Assembly: GCA_964619955.1 (NCBI GenBank) | Contig: CAZUJF010000007.1 | Coordinates: 135,164-199,163 of the forward strand | Reading direction: 5' to 3' | Source of the DNA: JACQFK01 sp964619955 | Lineage (GTDB): Bacteria > Planctomycetota > MHYJ01 > JACPRB01 | Length of the DNA stretch: 64,000 nt | In this document: positions 1 to 8,396 of the stretch, one piece after another | Numbering within the stretch: the stretch's first letter is position 1 | How the letters are laid out: each line of letters opens with the position of its first letter | Position numbers and translations under genes: made by a program | The notes under the pieces: generated by a model | Told to the model about the DNA's origin: nothing | The model's database searches: none | What the model saw: only the letters and a program-made list of their open reading frames with translations

Positions 1-471
1 GTCAAGATTTACCTCCTAAGAATTAGCTTCATCGGTTCGGCATTATGAATGCAAAGCGCCGAACCAGTAGCACTCCCCTACCAATTTCGCCGCTTTTGCC
101 CAGGCTCCTTAGTTCGCCCTGAGGCAACTCGGTAGATGTGACCGTACCGCTCTTGAGTGTACGCGTCAACAAATAAACGGAACACCACATCCATGCCATG
201 TTCTGTAATGCAGCTTTTACTTATGCACCTGAGTCAGCATCCCCCAACTGCCGGGGGTTCGCCTCTTCAAGTCATCTCCCAGGGGGCTACGGGCAGATCT
301 TGCTGAGCATAGTGCATAATCATGATGCGGTTTTCTCAACCGTCCAACTAAGCCTCACCCACGAATTGCGCAACAGCGGGGCCATCATTCGGATTGATCG
401 TTAGCCACGGGCTCGATTTCCCTCTCGATACACTCCTTGCCCCATGCGTTCTCCCCAAACCCGGCTGCAAA
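1..471. other. Left-edge region without a confident gene
   Basis: This stretch has lower GC than most of the window and no convincing complete gene. A short reading frame on the minus strand (78-194, 38 codons from ATG) ends in a plausible protein-like tail beginning MDVVFRLFVDAYTQERYGH. An in-frame stop lies a short way upstream, so it is either a small gene or the decayed 3' end of one. A perfect 8-bp inverted repeat (GGTTCGGC at 34-41, GCCGAACC at 58-65) lies between that frame and a Shine-Dalgarno at 12-17. Together with the neighbouring restriction-modification genes this looks like the edge of an acquired segment, but I cannot name any product. Confidence 0.4.
12..17 (-). promoter_or_regulatory. 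Ribosome binding site of a gene leaving the window
   Basis: On the minus strand the sequence reads AGGAGG, then six bases, then TTG at positions 5-3. This is a perfect Shine-Dalgarno with ideal spacing, so a leftward gene probably starts here or within a few bases beyond the edge. Nothing of its product can be seen. Confidence 0.4.
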
Positions 472-1392
472 CTAGGTCTCAGACTGAAGCCAACCAAGAA
501 ACTCCGCTCCATTCTTTCGTGCGCGGTGAACTGCATCATGATGCACGTTGCACAAAGTGATAAGGTTCTCTGGGTTGTTGGTCCCGCCGCTCTTGTGATG
601 TTCTATGTGGTGCAGCTCGATGTATTGGCGCTTCTCCCCTCCATGACGACTCTCAACCTTCCAGCCGCACTTCCTACATGAGTACACGTCCCTTGAAAGA
701 ACGGAATCGTATACCTCAGGTGAGATCTTCCTGTCGTGCTGAGGGAGCGGCTCCAGGCCTTCCAGCACGTATACATCCGGCGGCAGCTCGGGTCGTCCTG
801 TGAAGCGGGTAGTAATGCGCCAGCCGTCCTCCGTCCGGAGTTCCCGAACCCGCCTCATGTCCTTGACTTTGGCCACGTAGAGAAGCTGCTCAGCGGTTAC
901 CGGCTTCCCCTGGAACGCCTTCAGCAACTCCAGCATTCGCCCCTTGCCTCCCCCTGAGCCGCGACGAATGCGGTTGGCGATCTGCCAGCGTTCCGCCTCT
1001 GCCTGATCCGGCTCTGCGTCATCCAGAACATACTGATCCGTCCGCAGTCCTTCCCGTGTGACTCCGGTCGCGATGCGGTAGCCGTCTTGGACGCGGAGTT
1101 CTCGGACGCGGCGGGGGTACTCGTGAATTCCCGAGACGACCTCGAGCTCGTCGCCTTCGACGACCTCCCCTACGAAGAGCGAGAGGTACTGGAGAATCCG
1201 TTGCCGGGAGGCCTTGGCCGGGATGAGTTTTTCGAGCCGGAGTTTGGAATACCTCCTCATCGTGCTCAGGACTAGCGCCAGGATCCGCACTTCATCCCTG
1301 AGTTGCTCCTTCTTGGAAGGCGGCGTCTTGGGCAGGGCGGAGAGAAGCTGGCTGATGCGCTCGGGAAGATTGCTCAGCGGATCCGTCGCCAC
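472..1392 (-). CDS. HNH endonuclease with duplicated N-terminal module
   Basis: Predicted HNH nuclease of 306 residues. The C-terminal third holds the nuclease: a CxxC pair (about 239-242), an ELHHIEHH core (about 259-266) and CNVHHDAVH (about 281-289), the arrangement of a zinc-supported HNH fold. The middle has two similar segments, RRVRELRVQDGYRI and RRVRELRTEDGWRI, each followed by a YVL element. These look like a duplicated winged-helix-like DNA-binding module. The GTG start is supported by GAGGTGA three bases upstream. The gene is 123 bases downstream of another HNH gene in a methyltransferase-vsr cluster, so a restriction or defence role is likely but inferred; it could also be an unrelated nuclease carried by the same island. 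Confidence 0.8.
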   Translation of the reverse strand: MATDPLSNLPERISQLLSALPKTPPSKKEQLRDEVRILALVLSTMRRYSKLRLEKLIPAKASRQRILQYLSLFVGEVVEGDELEVVSGIHEYPRRVRELRVQDGYRIATGVTREGLRTDQYVLDDAEPDQAEAERWQIANRIRRGSGGGKGRMLELLKAFQGKPVTAEQLLYVAKVKDMRRVRELRTEDGWRITTRFTGRPELPPDVYVLEGLEPLPQHDRKISPEVYDSVLSRDVYSCRKCGWKVESRHGGEKRQYIELHHIEHHKSGGTNNPENLITLCNVHHDAVHRARKNGAEFLGWLQSET

Positions 1393-1515
1393 CCGTCACC
1401 TCGTTGGATTCGGACCTCGGTCCGAACCTCTGTTCCTTCCCTCTTGAACGCTTCGACAGCCGCTGAGGGATCGTGCCGAGTATAGCAGCCCCGGCTTCCG
1501 GCTGCTCGATCGCTT

Positions 1516-2400
1516 TCATCCGCGAAAACGAGTTCGATGGTACCTCAAGAACGCTGGGTGTGGGCGGCTGGCCGGGTCTGCGGGCATCCGCACCTTTCGA
1601 TCCTCATGAAGAAGTCGGTGAACCTTATCGGGGATGGCTCGGCGTGAGAGCAGCATCGTCCCGTCGTCTTCCAAACTCATGAAACCGTTGTCGAAGAGCC
1701 AATGCACGGTTCGGGTCAGCGCCAAGCCGTTCCGCACCGAATCAGGGCCGTTGGCGCCGCCCCCTGCAGGTTGTATATGAGCGGCCTCCACTTCAGGCCA
1801 CCCCTCCATGTTCACGATTCTCAGACCCGTCATCGCGCACGTTCCCTGGTAGGCCGCAACGACATGTTCCCTGAACTTCCGATCTCGGAACACCCGCCGG
1901 GTCACTTGCTCGACCATGGGCTTTTCGACGATTTCCGGGGCTTCGGATACTGCAGCCCCTTGCTGGAGGAGCGGCAAGGCCTGCTTGAACCCCACGTCCA
2001 AAATCGCTTTCAGTTCGTCTGGGCTTATCCTTCGGACCGCCCGCTGGAAGGCGCCTAGGTTGGTGCTCCCGTCGGGATGGGTCAATGCCGCTTCGAAGGA
2101 GCGTCCGGAGACTTGCCAAGGGACCGCATCGTCGAACTCAAGGTAGCCCTCGATCATCCCGTAGTAGTGGTCCGCCTGGATCGGGTCCGGCTGGATGGAG
2201 CGCAGAATCCCAACGGCGAAGTAGGCTTGGCGCCCGCCGGCGGTCTCACGCCCGCCCTGCACACGACGGGGTTCATAGTAGACGAACTGCTCGCCGACTC
2301 CCGATTGCGCCGCTTTGAGGTAGGTCTTGGGGAAATGGTAGCGGACCTCCGGGAGGTCGTCGTACTTCGGCGTCCGCTGATGGGTCAGGACAAGCGGCAT
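1516..2400 (-). CDS. HNH restriction endonuclease (HNH_2 type)
   Basis: Probable restriction enzyme partner of the adjacent cytosine methyltransferase. The start is set at ATG 2400 (MPLVLTHQRTPKYDD), which has GGGGTGAG just upstream. The longer open frame would run back into vsr. The protein is 294 residues. The C-terminal half has the HNH_2 pattern of predicted restriction endonucleases: CAMTGLR (about 188), EAAHIQPAGGGAN (catalytic-type His about 208), RNGLALTRTVHWLFDNG (His about 233). The N-terminal half is unrecognised and may read the target site. It lies 29 bases after vsr, in the same direction. Assignment to the methyltransferase rests on gene order and on the general association of this family with C5-methylases. 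Confidence 0.8.
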   Translation of the reverse strand: MPLVLTHQRTPKYDDLPEVRYHFPKTYLKAAQSGVGEQFVYYEPRRVQGGRETAGGRQAYFAVGILRSIQPDPIQADHYYGMIEGYLEFDDAVPWQVSGRSFEAALTHPDGSTNLGAFQRAVRRISPDELKAILDVGFKQALPLLQQGAAVSEAPEIVEKPMVEQVTRRVFRDRKFREHVVAAYQGTCAMTGLRIVNMEGWPEVEAAHIQPAGGGANGPDSVRNGLALTRTVHWLFDNGFMSLEDDGTMLLSRRAIPDKVHRLLHEDRKVRMPADPASRPHPAFLRYHRTRFRG

Positions 2401-2429
2401 CTCACCCCGATTTCCCTCCGAGTCCAGGG

Positions 2430-2861
2430 TCAGTATACCTGGCTCTCCTTGATCCGGACGCCCAAGCGCCTCAGCTTGGCCGCTACGGCAGCGCCGTCGA
2501 TCACTCGGCAGGTCCAGAACAACCCGACCCGCCACCCGAGCCTGCGGAGACGGCGCGACTGCCTTCCGTCGCGAAGACGGTTTCTACGGATCTTCGCCCG
2601 CCAGAACGATCGGTTGGATATCGGAAGCTGCGATCGGTCACATCCCTGATGCCCGTGCCAGAAACAGCCATGAACGAACAGCACCACCTTGGCAGCGGAC
2701 AGAACTACTTCGGGTGTGCCGGGAAGGCAGGCGACGTAGCGTCGATGAGGGATGCGAAGGCGACGGAGGGCGGCCCACAAGGTCTTCTCGGGCTTCGTGT
2801 TGCGTCCCCGGATCCGGGACATGACCTCGGAACGCTTCGCCTTCGTGAAAACGTCGGCCAC
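2430..2861 (-). CDS. vsr: Very short patch repair endonuclease Vsr
   Basis: Vsr nicks DNA beside T:G mismatches that arise when 5-methylcytosine deaminates, and so normally sits beside a C5-cytosine methylase. The 143-residue length is normal. The family signature is present at the N-terminus (DVFTKAKRSEVMSRIRGRNT, then KPE with Glu25), as are His64 and His69 in FVHGCFWHGH. The metal-binding Asp51 of the E. coli enzyme is replaced by Glu (PGTPEVVL, E51), which could weaken or abolish activity. The start is GTG, 8 bases after the methylase stop, so the pair is probably co-transcribed and translationally linked. The C-terminus (RIKESQVY) is typical in length. Confidence 0.92.
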   Translation of the reverse strand: MADVFTKAKRSEVMSRIRGRNTKPEKTLWAALRRLRIPHRRYVACLPGTPEVVLSAAKVVLFVHGCFWHGHQGCDRSQLPISNRSFWRAKIRRNRLRDGRQSRRLRRLGWRVGLFWTCRVIDGAAVAAKLRRLGVRIKESQVY

Positions 2862-2869
2862 GACAGGCG

Positions 2870-3997
2870 TCAGGCCAGGGCGGCGGCCCGCTCCTTGGTG
2901 CTCCCGGACAGCGCCCGATCCAGCATCGCCGCCACCGCTTCGCCGATCCGCTGCCCCAGGAGGCAGGGGACGGCGTTGCCGATCTGGCGGGCGACCTCTA
3001 TCTTCGTCCCCTTGAACACGAATGCATCGGGGAACGTCATCAGGCGCGCCGCCTCACGGTGCGTGATCGGCCGGTGCTCCTTGGGATGCAGATAGCGGCC
3101 CTTCTCCGGCTTGAAGAACTCCGTCCGGATCGTAAACGCCGGCCGGTCCCACCACAGACGCCCGAAGAGGTCCGTACCGCCTTGCTTGTTGATCCAGCAC
3201 TTGGGCGTCAGGTCCGGACGCCTCTTCTTGAGGTCGAGCCTATTCCCGCCCTCCGGAACGCAGCGATACCGCTCAAGACTCGTCGGCAGCGGCTGACGGC
3301 CGAAGTGCAGATCCATCGGCGGAGGCACTTCGCCTGTCCTGATCGCCGTGCCGACGGGCTTCGGCGGAAGATCGCTGATGGCGTCCCGAACGCTGCGCCA
3401 CTCCGGGAGGCGGCCGTCGAGGAGCGGGAGAGCCGACTTCGGACCCGCGTGGGTCGGCTTCGGCATCACGGGAACGCCGAGCTTCGTCGCGATCATGATC
3501 GCCCGCCGGCGGCGCTGAGGGACGCCGTAGTCCGCGGCATTTAGGATGCCCGACGTCCAGCGATATCCCAGTCGCTTGGCGACCTTGCAGATTTCCACGA
3601 ACTCCTGCGAACTCAGAAGCTCGGGAACGTTCTCCATGATGAACGCGGTCGGCTCCGTGCGTTCCACGAAACGCATATAGGCCCGCCACAGCTCCTTGCG
3701 CTCGTCGCCGTCCCGCTTCTTGTTCAGCAGGCTGAATCCTTGGCACGGCGGACCGCCGATGACCAGATCCACCTTGGGGATGATGAGCTTGCTGCGGAGA
3801 ACGTCGTTGATGTCTCCGGCGACGCAGTGGGCGCCGAAGTTGGTGTTGTAGGTTTCGCAGGCCCAGGAGTTGAAGTCGTTGGCGAAGACGGACTTGAAGC
3901 GCCCCGTCTGCACCAAGCCTTGGGTGAAACCGCCGGCGCCTGAAAAGAGGTCTGCGACGGTGAACGTCTTGGCCCGACCTCCGCCCTTGAGCCCCAT
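2870..3997 (-). CDS. DNA (cytosine-5-)-methyltransferase
   Basis: Transfers a methyl group from S-adenosylmethionine to C5 of cytosine in a specific site. Motifs appear in the usual order: motif I DLFSGAGG (about 16-23), motif IV GGPPCQGFS with nucleophile Cys85, motif VI MENVP (about 121-125), motif VIII QRRRR (about 161-165), a variable target-recognition region, and motif X RQIGNAVPC near the end. The start is chosen at ATG 3997, which has GGAGAG upstream and follows a good promoter at 4023-4050. In-frame ATGs at 4027 and 4075 are possible, but the first overlaps the -10 box and the second precedes the promoter. First gene of the leftward methylase-vsr-HNH cassette. Target sequence unknown. 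Confidence 0.93.
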   Translation of the reverse strand: MGLKGGGRAKTFTVADLFSGAGGFTQGLVQTGRFKSVFANDFNSWACETYNTNFGAHCVAGDINDVLRSKLIIPKVDLVIGGPPCQGFSLLNKKRDGDERKELWRAYMRFVERTEPTAFIMENVPELLSSQEFVEICKVAKRLGYRWTSGILNAADYGVPQRRRRAIMIATKLGVPVMPKPTHAGPKSALPLLDGRLPEWRSVRDAISDLPPKPVGTAIRTGEVPPPMDLHFGRQPLPTSLERYRCVPEGGNRLDLKKRRPDLTPKCWINKQGGTDLFGRLWWDRPAFTIRTEFFKPEKGRYLHPKEHRPITHREAARLMTFPDAFVFKGTKIEVARQIGNAVPCLLGQRIGEAVAAMLDRALSGSTKERAAALA

Positions 3998-4022
3998 GTC
4001 GAATTTCTCTCCGCTTGGATTC

Positions 4023-4050
4023 ATCATAGGCCAACTCCCGTAACAGTCAA
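4023..4050 (-). promoter_or_regulatory. Promoter of the restriction-modification cassette
   Basis: On the minus strand TTGACT (4050-4045) and TATGAT (4028-4023) are separated by 16 bases, a near-consensus sigma-70 promoter. Transcription would start near 4016, ahead of the ATG at 3997 with its GGAGAG site. This supports the shorter methylase. Confidence 0.5.
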
Positions 4051-4167
4051 CACAACCCCGCTCATAGGATTGCATGTGGCTGCGTCGTAATAGGTCTCAA
4101 GGAAGCGGATTCCGCGACCCCCGAGCTCCCCCTTGCCTCGCCGCCCCGACTGTGTTCAGATTCCCTC

Positions 4168-5277
4168 ATGATGAACACCCTCCTCCTCGCAGCCCTCGCC
4201 CTCGGCGCCCAGGACGATGAAGGCTTCGTGCCGCTTTTCAACGGCAAGGACCTCACGGGCTGGGTCAACGCGAACTGCGCGCCCGAGACCTGGAGCGTCC
4301 GGGACGGCGTCGTCTGCTGCACGGGCATCCCCACCGGGGCCCTGCGCACCGCGCGCATGTATGAGAACTTCATCCTCGAGGCCGAGTGGCGCCACCTGAA
4401 GAGCGGCGGCAACTCCGGCATCTTCATCTGGGGCTCCCCCATCAGCGCCCCCGGCGTCCCCTTCCTCCGCGGCATCGAGGTCCAGGTCCTCGACCATGGC
4501 TTCAACGTCAAAGGCAAAAACGAGTGGTACACCACCCACGGCGACGTCTTCCCCATCCACGGCGCCACCATGAAACCGCTCGGCCGCCATAACGGACAGC
4601 GCAGCTTCCCCTCCGAGGAGCGCAGCAAACCCTCCCCGGAATGGAACCACTACCGCATCACCGCCAACAACGGCGTGCTCCGCCTCAGCGTCAACGGCAA
4701 GGAGGTCTCCGGCGGCGACGACTGCACCTATCGCAAGGGCTACCTGGCCCTGGAGTCCGAGGGGGCGCCCGTGGAGTTCCGCAACGTCCGCATCAAGGAA
4801 CTCCCCACGACGAACACGCCGGCCGAACTGACCGCGCCCGAGGACCAGGGCTGGCGCCCCCTCTACACCGGCACGGACCTGCGGCACTGGCGGGACGCCG
4901 TCGCCGCCGCCGCGCGCTGGAAGCCGTCCGACTGGGTCCTTTCCCAGAAGGCCGCGGGGGGCGATCCCACGAACCTGGTCACGGAGCTCGAGTTCGGCGA
5001 CGTCGAAATCATCCTGGACGTGAAGGTGAAAGCGGGCGCCGCGGCGGCCGGGGCGCTGCTCCGCGGCCTGAGCCTCCCCTTCGCCGGTCCCGACGCGGGC
5101 AAGTGGGCCCGTCACCGCATCCGCGTCAGCGGCCGGGAGGTCGCCGTCTGGGTCAACGACAAGGAACAGCCCGCGCTCATGCTCGCCGAGGCCGCCCCCG
5201 CGAAAGGACCCCTGATCCTGCTCGACAGCGGCGGCGGCGTGGACTTCGCGAACATCTTCGTCCGGGATCTGAAGTAA
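4168..5277 (+). CDS. Secreted 3-keto-disaccharide hydrolase-like protein (two DUF1080 domains)
   Basis: The N-terminal hydrophobic stretch MMNTLLLAALALGAQ suggests export. The first domain (about 20-210) is a clear DUF1080/3-keto-disaccharide hydrolase: GFVPLFNGKDLTGWVN, then SGGNSGIFIWG and GIEVQVLDHG. The second (about 225-369) repeats the opening pattern in weaker form (GWRPLYTGTDLRHW) and ends in a LamG-like strand pattern, so this is a tandem duplication. The family has a concanavalin-like fold and includes enzymes that cleave 3-keto-glycosides; many members are uncharacterised. Divergent from the methylase cassette and about 100 bases ahead of an HtrA-like locus. Two adjacent ATGs are possible starts; no strong Shine-Dalgarno is visible. 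Confidence 0.85.
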   Translation: MMNTLLLAALALGAQDDEGFVPLFNGKDLTGWVNANCAPETWSVRDGVVCCTGIPTGALRTARMYENFILEAEWRHLKSGGNSGIFIWGSPISAPGVPFLRGIEVQVLDHGFNVKGKNEWYTTHGDVFPIHGATMKPLGRHNGQRSFPSEERSKPSPEWNHYRITANNGVLRLSVNGKEVSGGDDCTYRKGYLALESEGAPVEFRNVRIKELPTTNTPAELTAPEDQGWRPLYTGTDLRHWRDAVAAAARWKPSDWVLSQKAAGGDPTNLVTELEFGDVEIILDVKVKAGAAAAGALLRGLSLPFAGPDAGKWARHRIRVSGREVAVWVNDKEQPALMLAEAAPAKGPLILLDSGGGVDFANIFVRDLK

Positions 5278-5377
5278 TGGTTCGACAGGATTGATTAGAC
5301 GAGTGGAGATGTCCATTGACGCCGGGGATGTTCCCCGCGGCAATTGCTGGAATCGACAGGGGCTCACCACAGGCCGG

Positions 5378-7099
5378 ATGAGGCTTGCCGCCGCGGTCCT
5401 GCTCGCGCTCCTCGCCGGACCGGCGACGGCGCAAGAGCAGACGGCCCCGCGGACCGAGGAGCCGCACGTCGCGATCTTCAAGCGCCTCAGCGCCGCCGTC
5501 GTCGGCATCGGCTGCGCCGGCACCACCTCCTCCGGCGCATCGGGCACCTTCTACGGGACCGGCGTCGTCGTCTCCCCCGACGGGCTCGTGCTGACCGACC
5601 TCACCGTCGTGCCGAAGGACGGCCGCGACGTGAAGGTCTACTTCACCGACGGACGCGTGAAGACGGCGGACCTCAAGCGCATCGACGAGCCCTCCGAGGG
5701 CGTCCTCGTCAAGGTCGACGGCCAGGGGCTGACGCACATGAAACTCGCGGACTCCTCGAAAGCCCGCATGGGCGATCCGTGTTACTCGTGGGGCAACCCC
5801 TTCTTCACGATCCAGCGGGACGGCATGGTCTCGCTCAGCGTCGGCGCCGTGAGCGGCCTTTACCCGGTCAGCAGCGTGGACAACCAGAGCCGCTACCTCG
5901 GGCCGGCGATCGAGACCGACGCCGCGGTCAACCCGGGTTCGGACGGCGGCCCGCTCACGGACGCGGACGGCAACCTGCTCGGGATCATGAGCCTCGCCTT
6001 CTCGCGCAGCCGCTGGCTCGGGCTGGCCATCCCCGTCGAGCGCCTGCGCGCCGGGCTCCCGGAGCTGAAGGCGCTGCCCGCGGCCCCGCGTCCGAAGGCC
6101 ATCGAGAGCGAGAGCGGACCCTGGAGGAGCCAGATGCGCCTCGTCCGCGCGGCGGATCGCATCGCAAAGGCGACGATCGCCGTCCGGGCGGTCGGCGCAA
6201 ACGAGCCGGACCCGCCCGAGAAACGCTCCGAGGAGACCCTCGCCCCCCTCCCGCCGTACCCCGAGGGCCCGGTGCGCGTCCAGCGGGAGGCGCAGCGTCC
6301 GCCCGGAGCCTGCGCCTCGGGGGTCGTCGTCGAAGCGGACGGGACCGCCATCACCGCCGCCGCGAACGTCGCCGGCGCGGCCCGCATCTTCGTCTACCTC
6401 GCCGACGGCCGGCGCGTCGCGGCGAAGCTGCTCGGGAAGGACGACGCACTCGACCTCGCGGTGCTCAAGCTCGAGGGGCCCGGGAAGTACGACTTCGCGG
6501 CCCCGGGCGGGGCGAACCTGCTCAAGACCGGCCAGTCCCTCGCGATCCTCGGACGGAGCGAGGCGCCCGGCGCGCTCACGTTCAACGCCGGGATCGTCAG
6601 CGCGCTCGGCCGCCACGTCAACACCTGCGCCCAGGTCTCGGCGCTCATCAACTACGGCAACCTCGGCGGCCCGGCCCTCAACGCGGACGGCGTCCTGGTC
6701 GGCCTGGCGGTCCATCTGACCGAGAAGTCCGCCTGGCGCCAGAACGGAGGCATCGGCTTCATCCTTTCGGCGGAGCGGATCGCGCAGGCGCTGCCCGATC
6801 TGAAAGCCGGAAAGACGCTCCCGCGTCCGAAGCGCCCCACGCTCGGCATCCAGGTCGACCTCACGGCGGTCAGCGTGAAGGGCGTCCGCATCGGCGGCGT
6901 CGAGGCCGGATCGGGCGCGGCCGAAGCCGGAATCCAGGCGGGGGACGTCCTCGTGGAACTCGCGGGAAAACCCGTCGTCGGCATGGCCGAATTGCGCGAG
7001 GGCATGCGCCCGTTCAAAGCCGGCGACAAGGTGAAGGTGAAGCTCAAGCGGGCCGGCAAGGACGTGGAGCTGCTCGTCCGGATCGGGGAGACGGGATGA
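5378..7099 (+). CDS. Double pseudoprotease of the trypsin/HtrA family with PDZ domain (locus A)
   Basis: A 573-residue exported protein (signal MRLAAAVLLALLAGPATA; start at ATG 5378) with two trypsin-like S1C domains in tandem and one C-terminal PDZ (about 475-573). Neither protease domain can be active. Domain 1 (about 35-225) has Thr76 at the His position, Glu107 at the Asp position and Asp189 in place of the Ser (NPGSDGGP). Domain 2 (about 310-470) has Asn330 for His, keeps Asp359, and has Leu429 for Ser (NYGNLGGP). The domains match, in order, the two separate dead proteins of loci B and C, so this is a fusion or the ancestral unsplit form. Its stop overlaps the start of an intact protease (ATGA), implying coupled translation. 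I infer a regulatory or substrate-binding partner role. Confidence 0.88.
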   Translation: MRLAAAVLLALLAGPATAQEQTAPRTEEPHVAIFKRLSAAVVGIGCAGTTSSGASGTFYGTGVVVSPDGLVLTDLTVVPKDGRDVKVYFTDGRVKTADLKRIDEPSEGVLVKVDGQGLTHMKLADSSKARMGDPCYSWGNPFFTIQRDGMVSLSVGAVSGLYPVSSVDNQSRYLGPAIETDAAVNPGSDGGPLTDADGNLLGIMSLAFSRSRWLGLAIPVERLRAGLPELKALPAAPRPKAIESESGPWRSQMRLVRAADRIAKATIAVRAVGANEPDPPEKRSEETLAPLPPYPEGPVRVQREAQRPPGACASGVVVEADGTAITAAANVAGAARIFVYLADGRRVAAKLLGKDDALDLAVLKLEGPGKYDFAAPGGANLLKTGQSLAILGRSEAPGALTFNAGIVSALGRHVNTCAQVSALINYGNLGGPALNADGVLVGLAVHLTEKSAWRQNGGIGFILSAERIAQALPDLKAGKTLPRPKRPTLGIQVDLTAVSVKGVRIGGVEAGSGAAEAGIQAGDVLVELAGKPVVGMAELREGMRPFKAGDKVKVKLKRAGKDVELLVRIGETG

Positions 7100-8304
7100 T
7101 GCCGATCGCGCTGGTCCTGTCCCTGACGCTCCTGGCCCCCCAGGAGGATGCGGAGCTGCAGAAATCGCTGCAGCGCGCGCTCCCGTCGTTCGTGATCGTG
7201 GGCGGCGGTTCGGGCGTGCTGATCAGCGCGGACGGCTACCTCCTGACCAACCACCACGTGGCCGGCAAGGGCAAGGAGTGGCGGGTCTTCATCGGCGGGA
7301 AGGTGCACACGGCGGACCTCGTCGGCAGCGACCCGCACGGCGACCTCACGCTGCTGAAGGTCCGCAACGCGAAGGACCTGCCCTTCGTGGAGACGGCCGA
7401 CTCGGACAAGCTGGCGATCGGCCAGCCGGTCTTCGCGATCGGCAACCCGTTCGGGCTGGCGGAGGACGGCATCCCCACCGTCACCTCGGGCATCATCTCG
7501 GCGCTGCACCGCTTCCAGGGCAACTACTGCGACGCGATCCAGACCGACGCGGCCGTCAACCCGGGCAATTCCGGCGGGCCGCTGCTCACGCTGGACGGCC
7601 GGCTCGCCGGGATCAACGGGATGATCCAGACGCGCTTCGGCGCGCGCGCGAACACGGGGATCGGCCTGGCCATCCCGGCCAACCAGATCAAGCGCTTCCT
7701 GCCGTTCCTCAAGGCGGCGAAGGGCGGCCACGTCTTCGGCGGCGTGATCCGCGGCCTCGAAGGCGACTTCGCGGAGGCGGACATGATGCAGAACGGCGCC
7801 GAGCTCCGGGACGTCCGCGCCGGCAGCCCCGCGGAGAAGGCCGGCTTCCGGAAGGGGGACCGGATCACGCAGATCGACGGCGCCCGGCTGCTGAACTTCG
7901 CCCGCTTCCTCGGGGTGCTGGGGACGTATCCGGCCGGATCGGAGCTGACGGTCACGCTCATGCGCGGGACCGAGCCGCGCACGCTGAAGGTGAAGCTCGA
8001 GGGGCGGAATCCCGGCTCGCTCGGCCTCAGCCTCGCGCGTCCGCGGGGGATCCGCGACCCGGCGACGGTCGACAAGATCCACCCGGGGCTCGCCGCGGAG
8101 AAGGCGGGCCTGCGGCCCGGCGATGCGCTCGTCGGCCTGAACGGGAAGCCGGCGCCGACGCTGCGCGAGTTCGTCCAGACCCTGCTCGCCCTCCAGGCGC
8201 TGGCGGGCGACCGGATCAAGCTGCGGGTCCGGCGCCAGGAGACGGCGGCCGAGGAGGAGCTCGACCTCGTCCTCAACTCCGCCTACGACGAGCCCGAGCG
8301 TTGA
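7096..8304 (+). CDS. HtrA/Deg-type serine protease with two PDZ domains (locus A, active)
   Basis: Exported protease of 402 residues with a short hydrophobic N-terminus (MMPIALVLSLTLLAPQ). The catalytic triad is intact: His54 in LTNHHVAG, Asp83 in HGDLTLLKV, Ser149 in NPGNSGGP. The oxyanion-region GNPFG is also present. Two PDZ domains follow (about 220-300, with SPAEKAGFRKGD, and about 320-395, with AAEKAGLRPGD). The family degrades or chaperones misfolded envelope proteins. The start overlaps the stop of the double pseudoprotease in ATGA, so the two are made together. The protease domain lacks the long N-terminal segment of DegP and begins almost directly at the beta-barrel. Confidence 0.92.
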   Translation: MMPIALVLSLTLLAPQEDAELQKSLQRALPSFVIVGGGSGVLISADGYLLTNHHVAGKGKEWRVFIGGKVHTADLVGSDPHGDLTLLKVRNAKDLPFVETADSDKLAIGQPVFAIGNPFGLAEDGIPTVTSGIISALHRFQGNYCDAIQTDAAVNPGNSGGPLLTLDGRLAGINGMIQTRFGARANTGIGLAIPANQIKRFLPFLKAAKGGHVFGGVIRGLEGDFAEADMMQNGAELRDVRAGSPAEKAGFRKGDRITQIDGARLLNFARFLGVLGTYPAGSELTVTLMRGTEPRTLKVKLEGRNPGSLGLSLARPRGIRDPATVDKIHPGLAAEKAGLRPGDALVGLNGKPAPTLREFVQTLLALQALAGDRIKLRVRRQETAAEEELDLVLNSAYDEPER

Positions 8305-8396
8305 CTATTCGTGCTGAATCTGAACAAATTCGGAACCCGGGGCCCCCGGACTGCGTCCGAGGATGAAGTAGATACTTTCTTTTGATCGGAGTGACG

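Noticed and set aside
5344..7095. In-frame open sequence extending the locus A active protease upstream to 986 codons
   Set aside because: The upstream part is the wrong frame of the double pseudoprotease. The protease start at 7096 is set by the ATGA overlap and the hydrophobic N-terminus.
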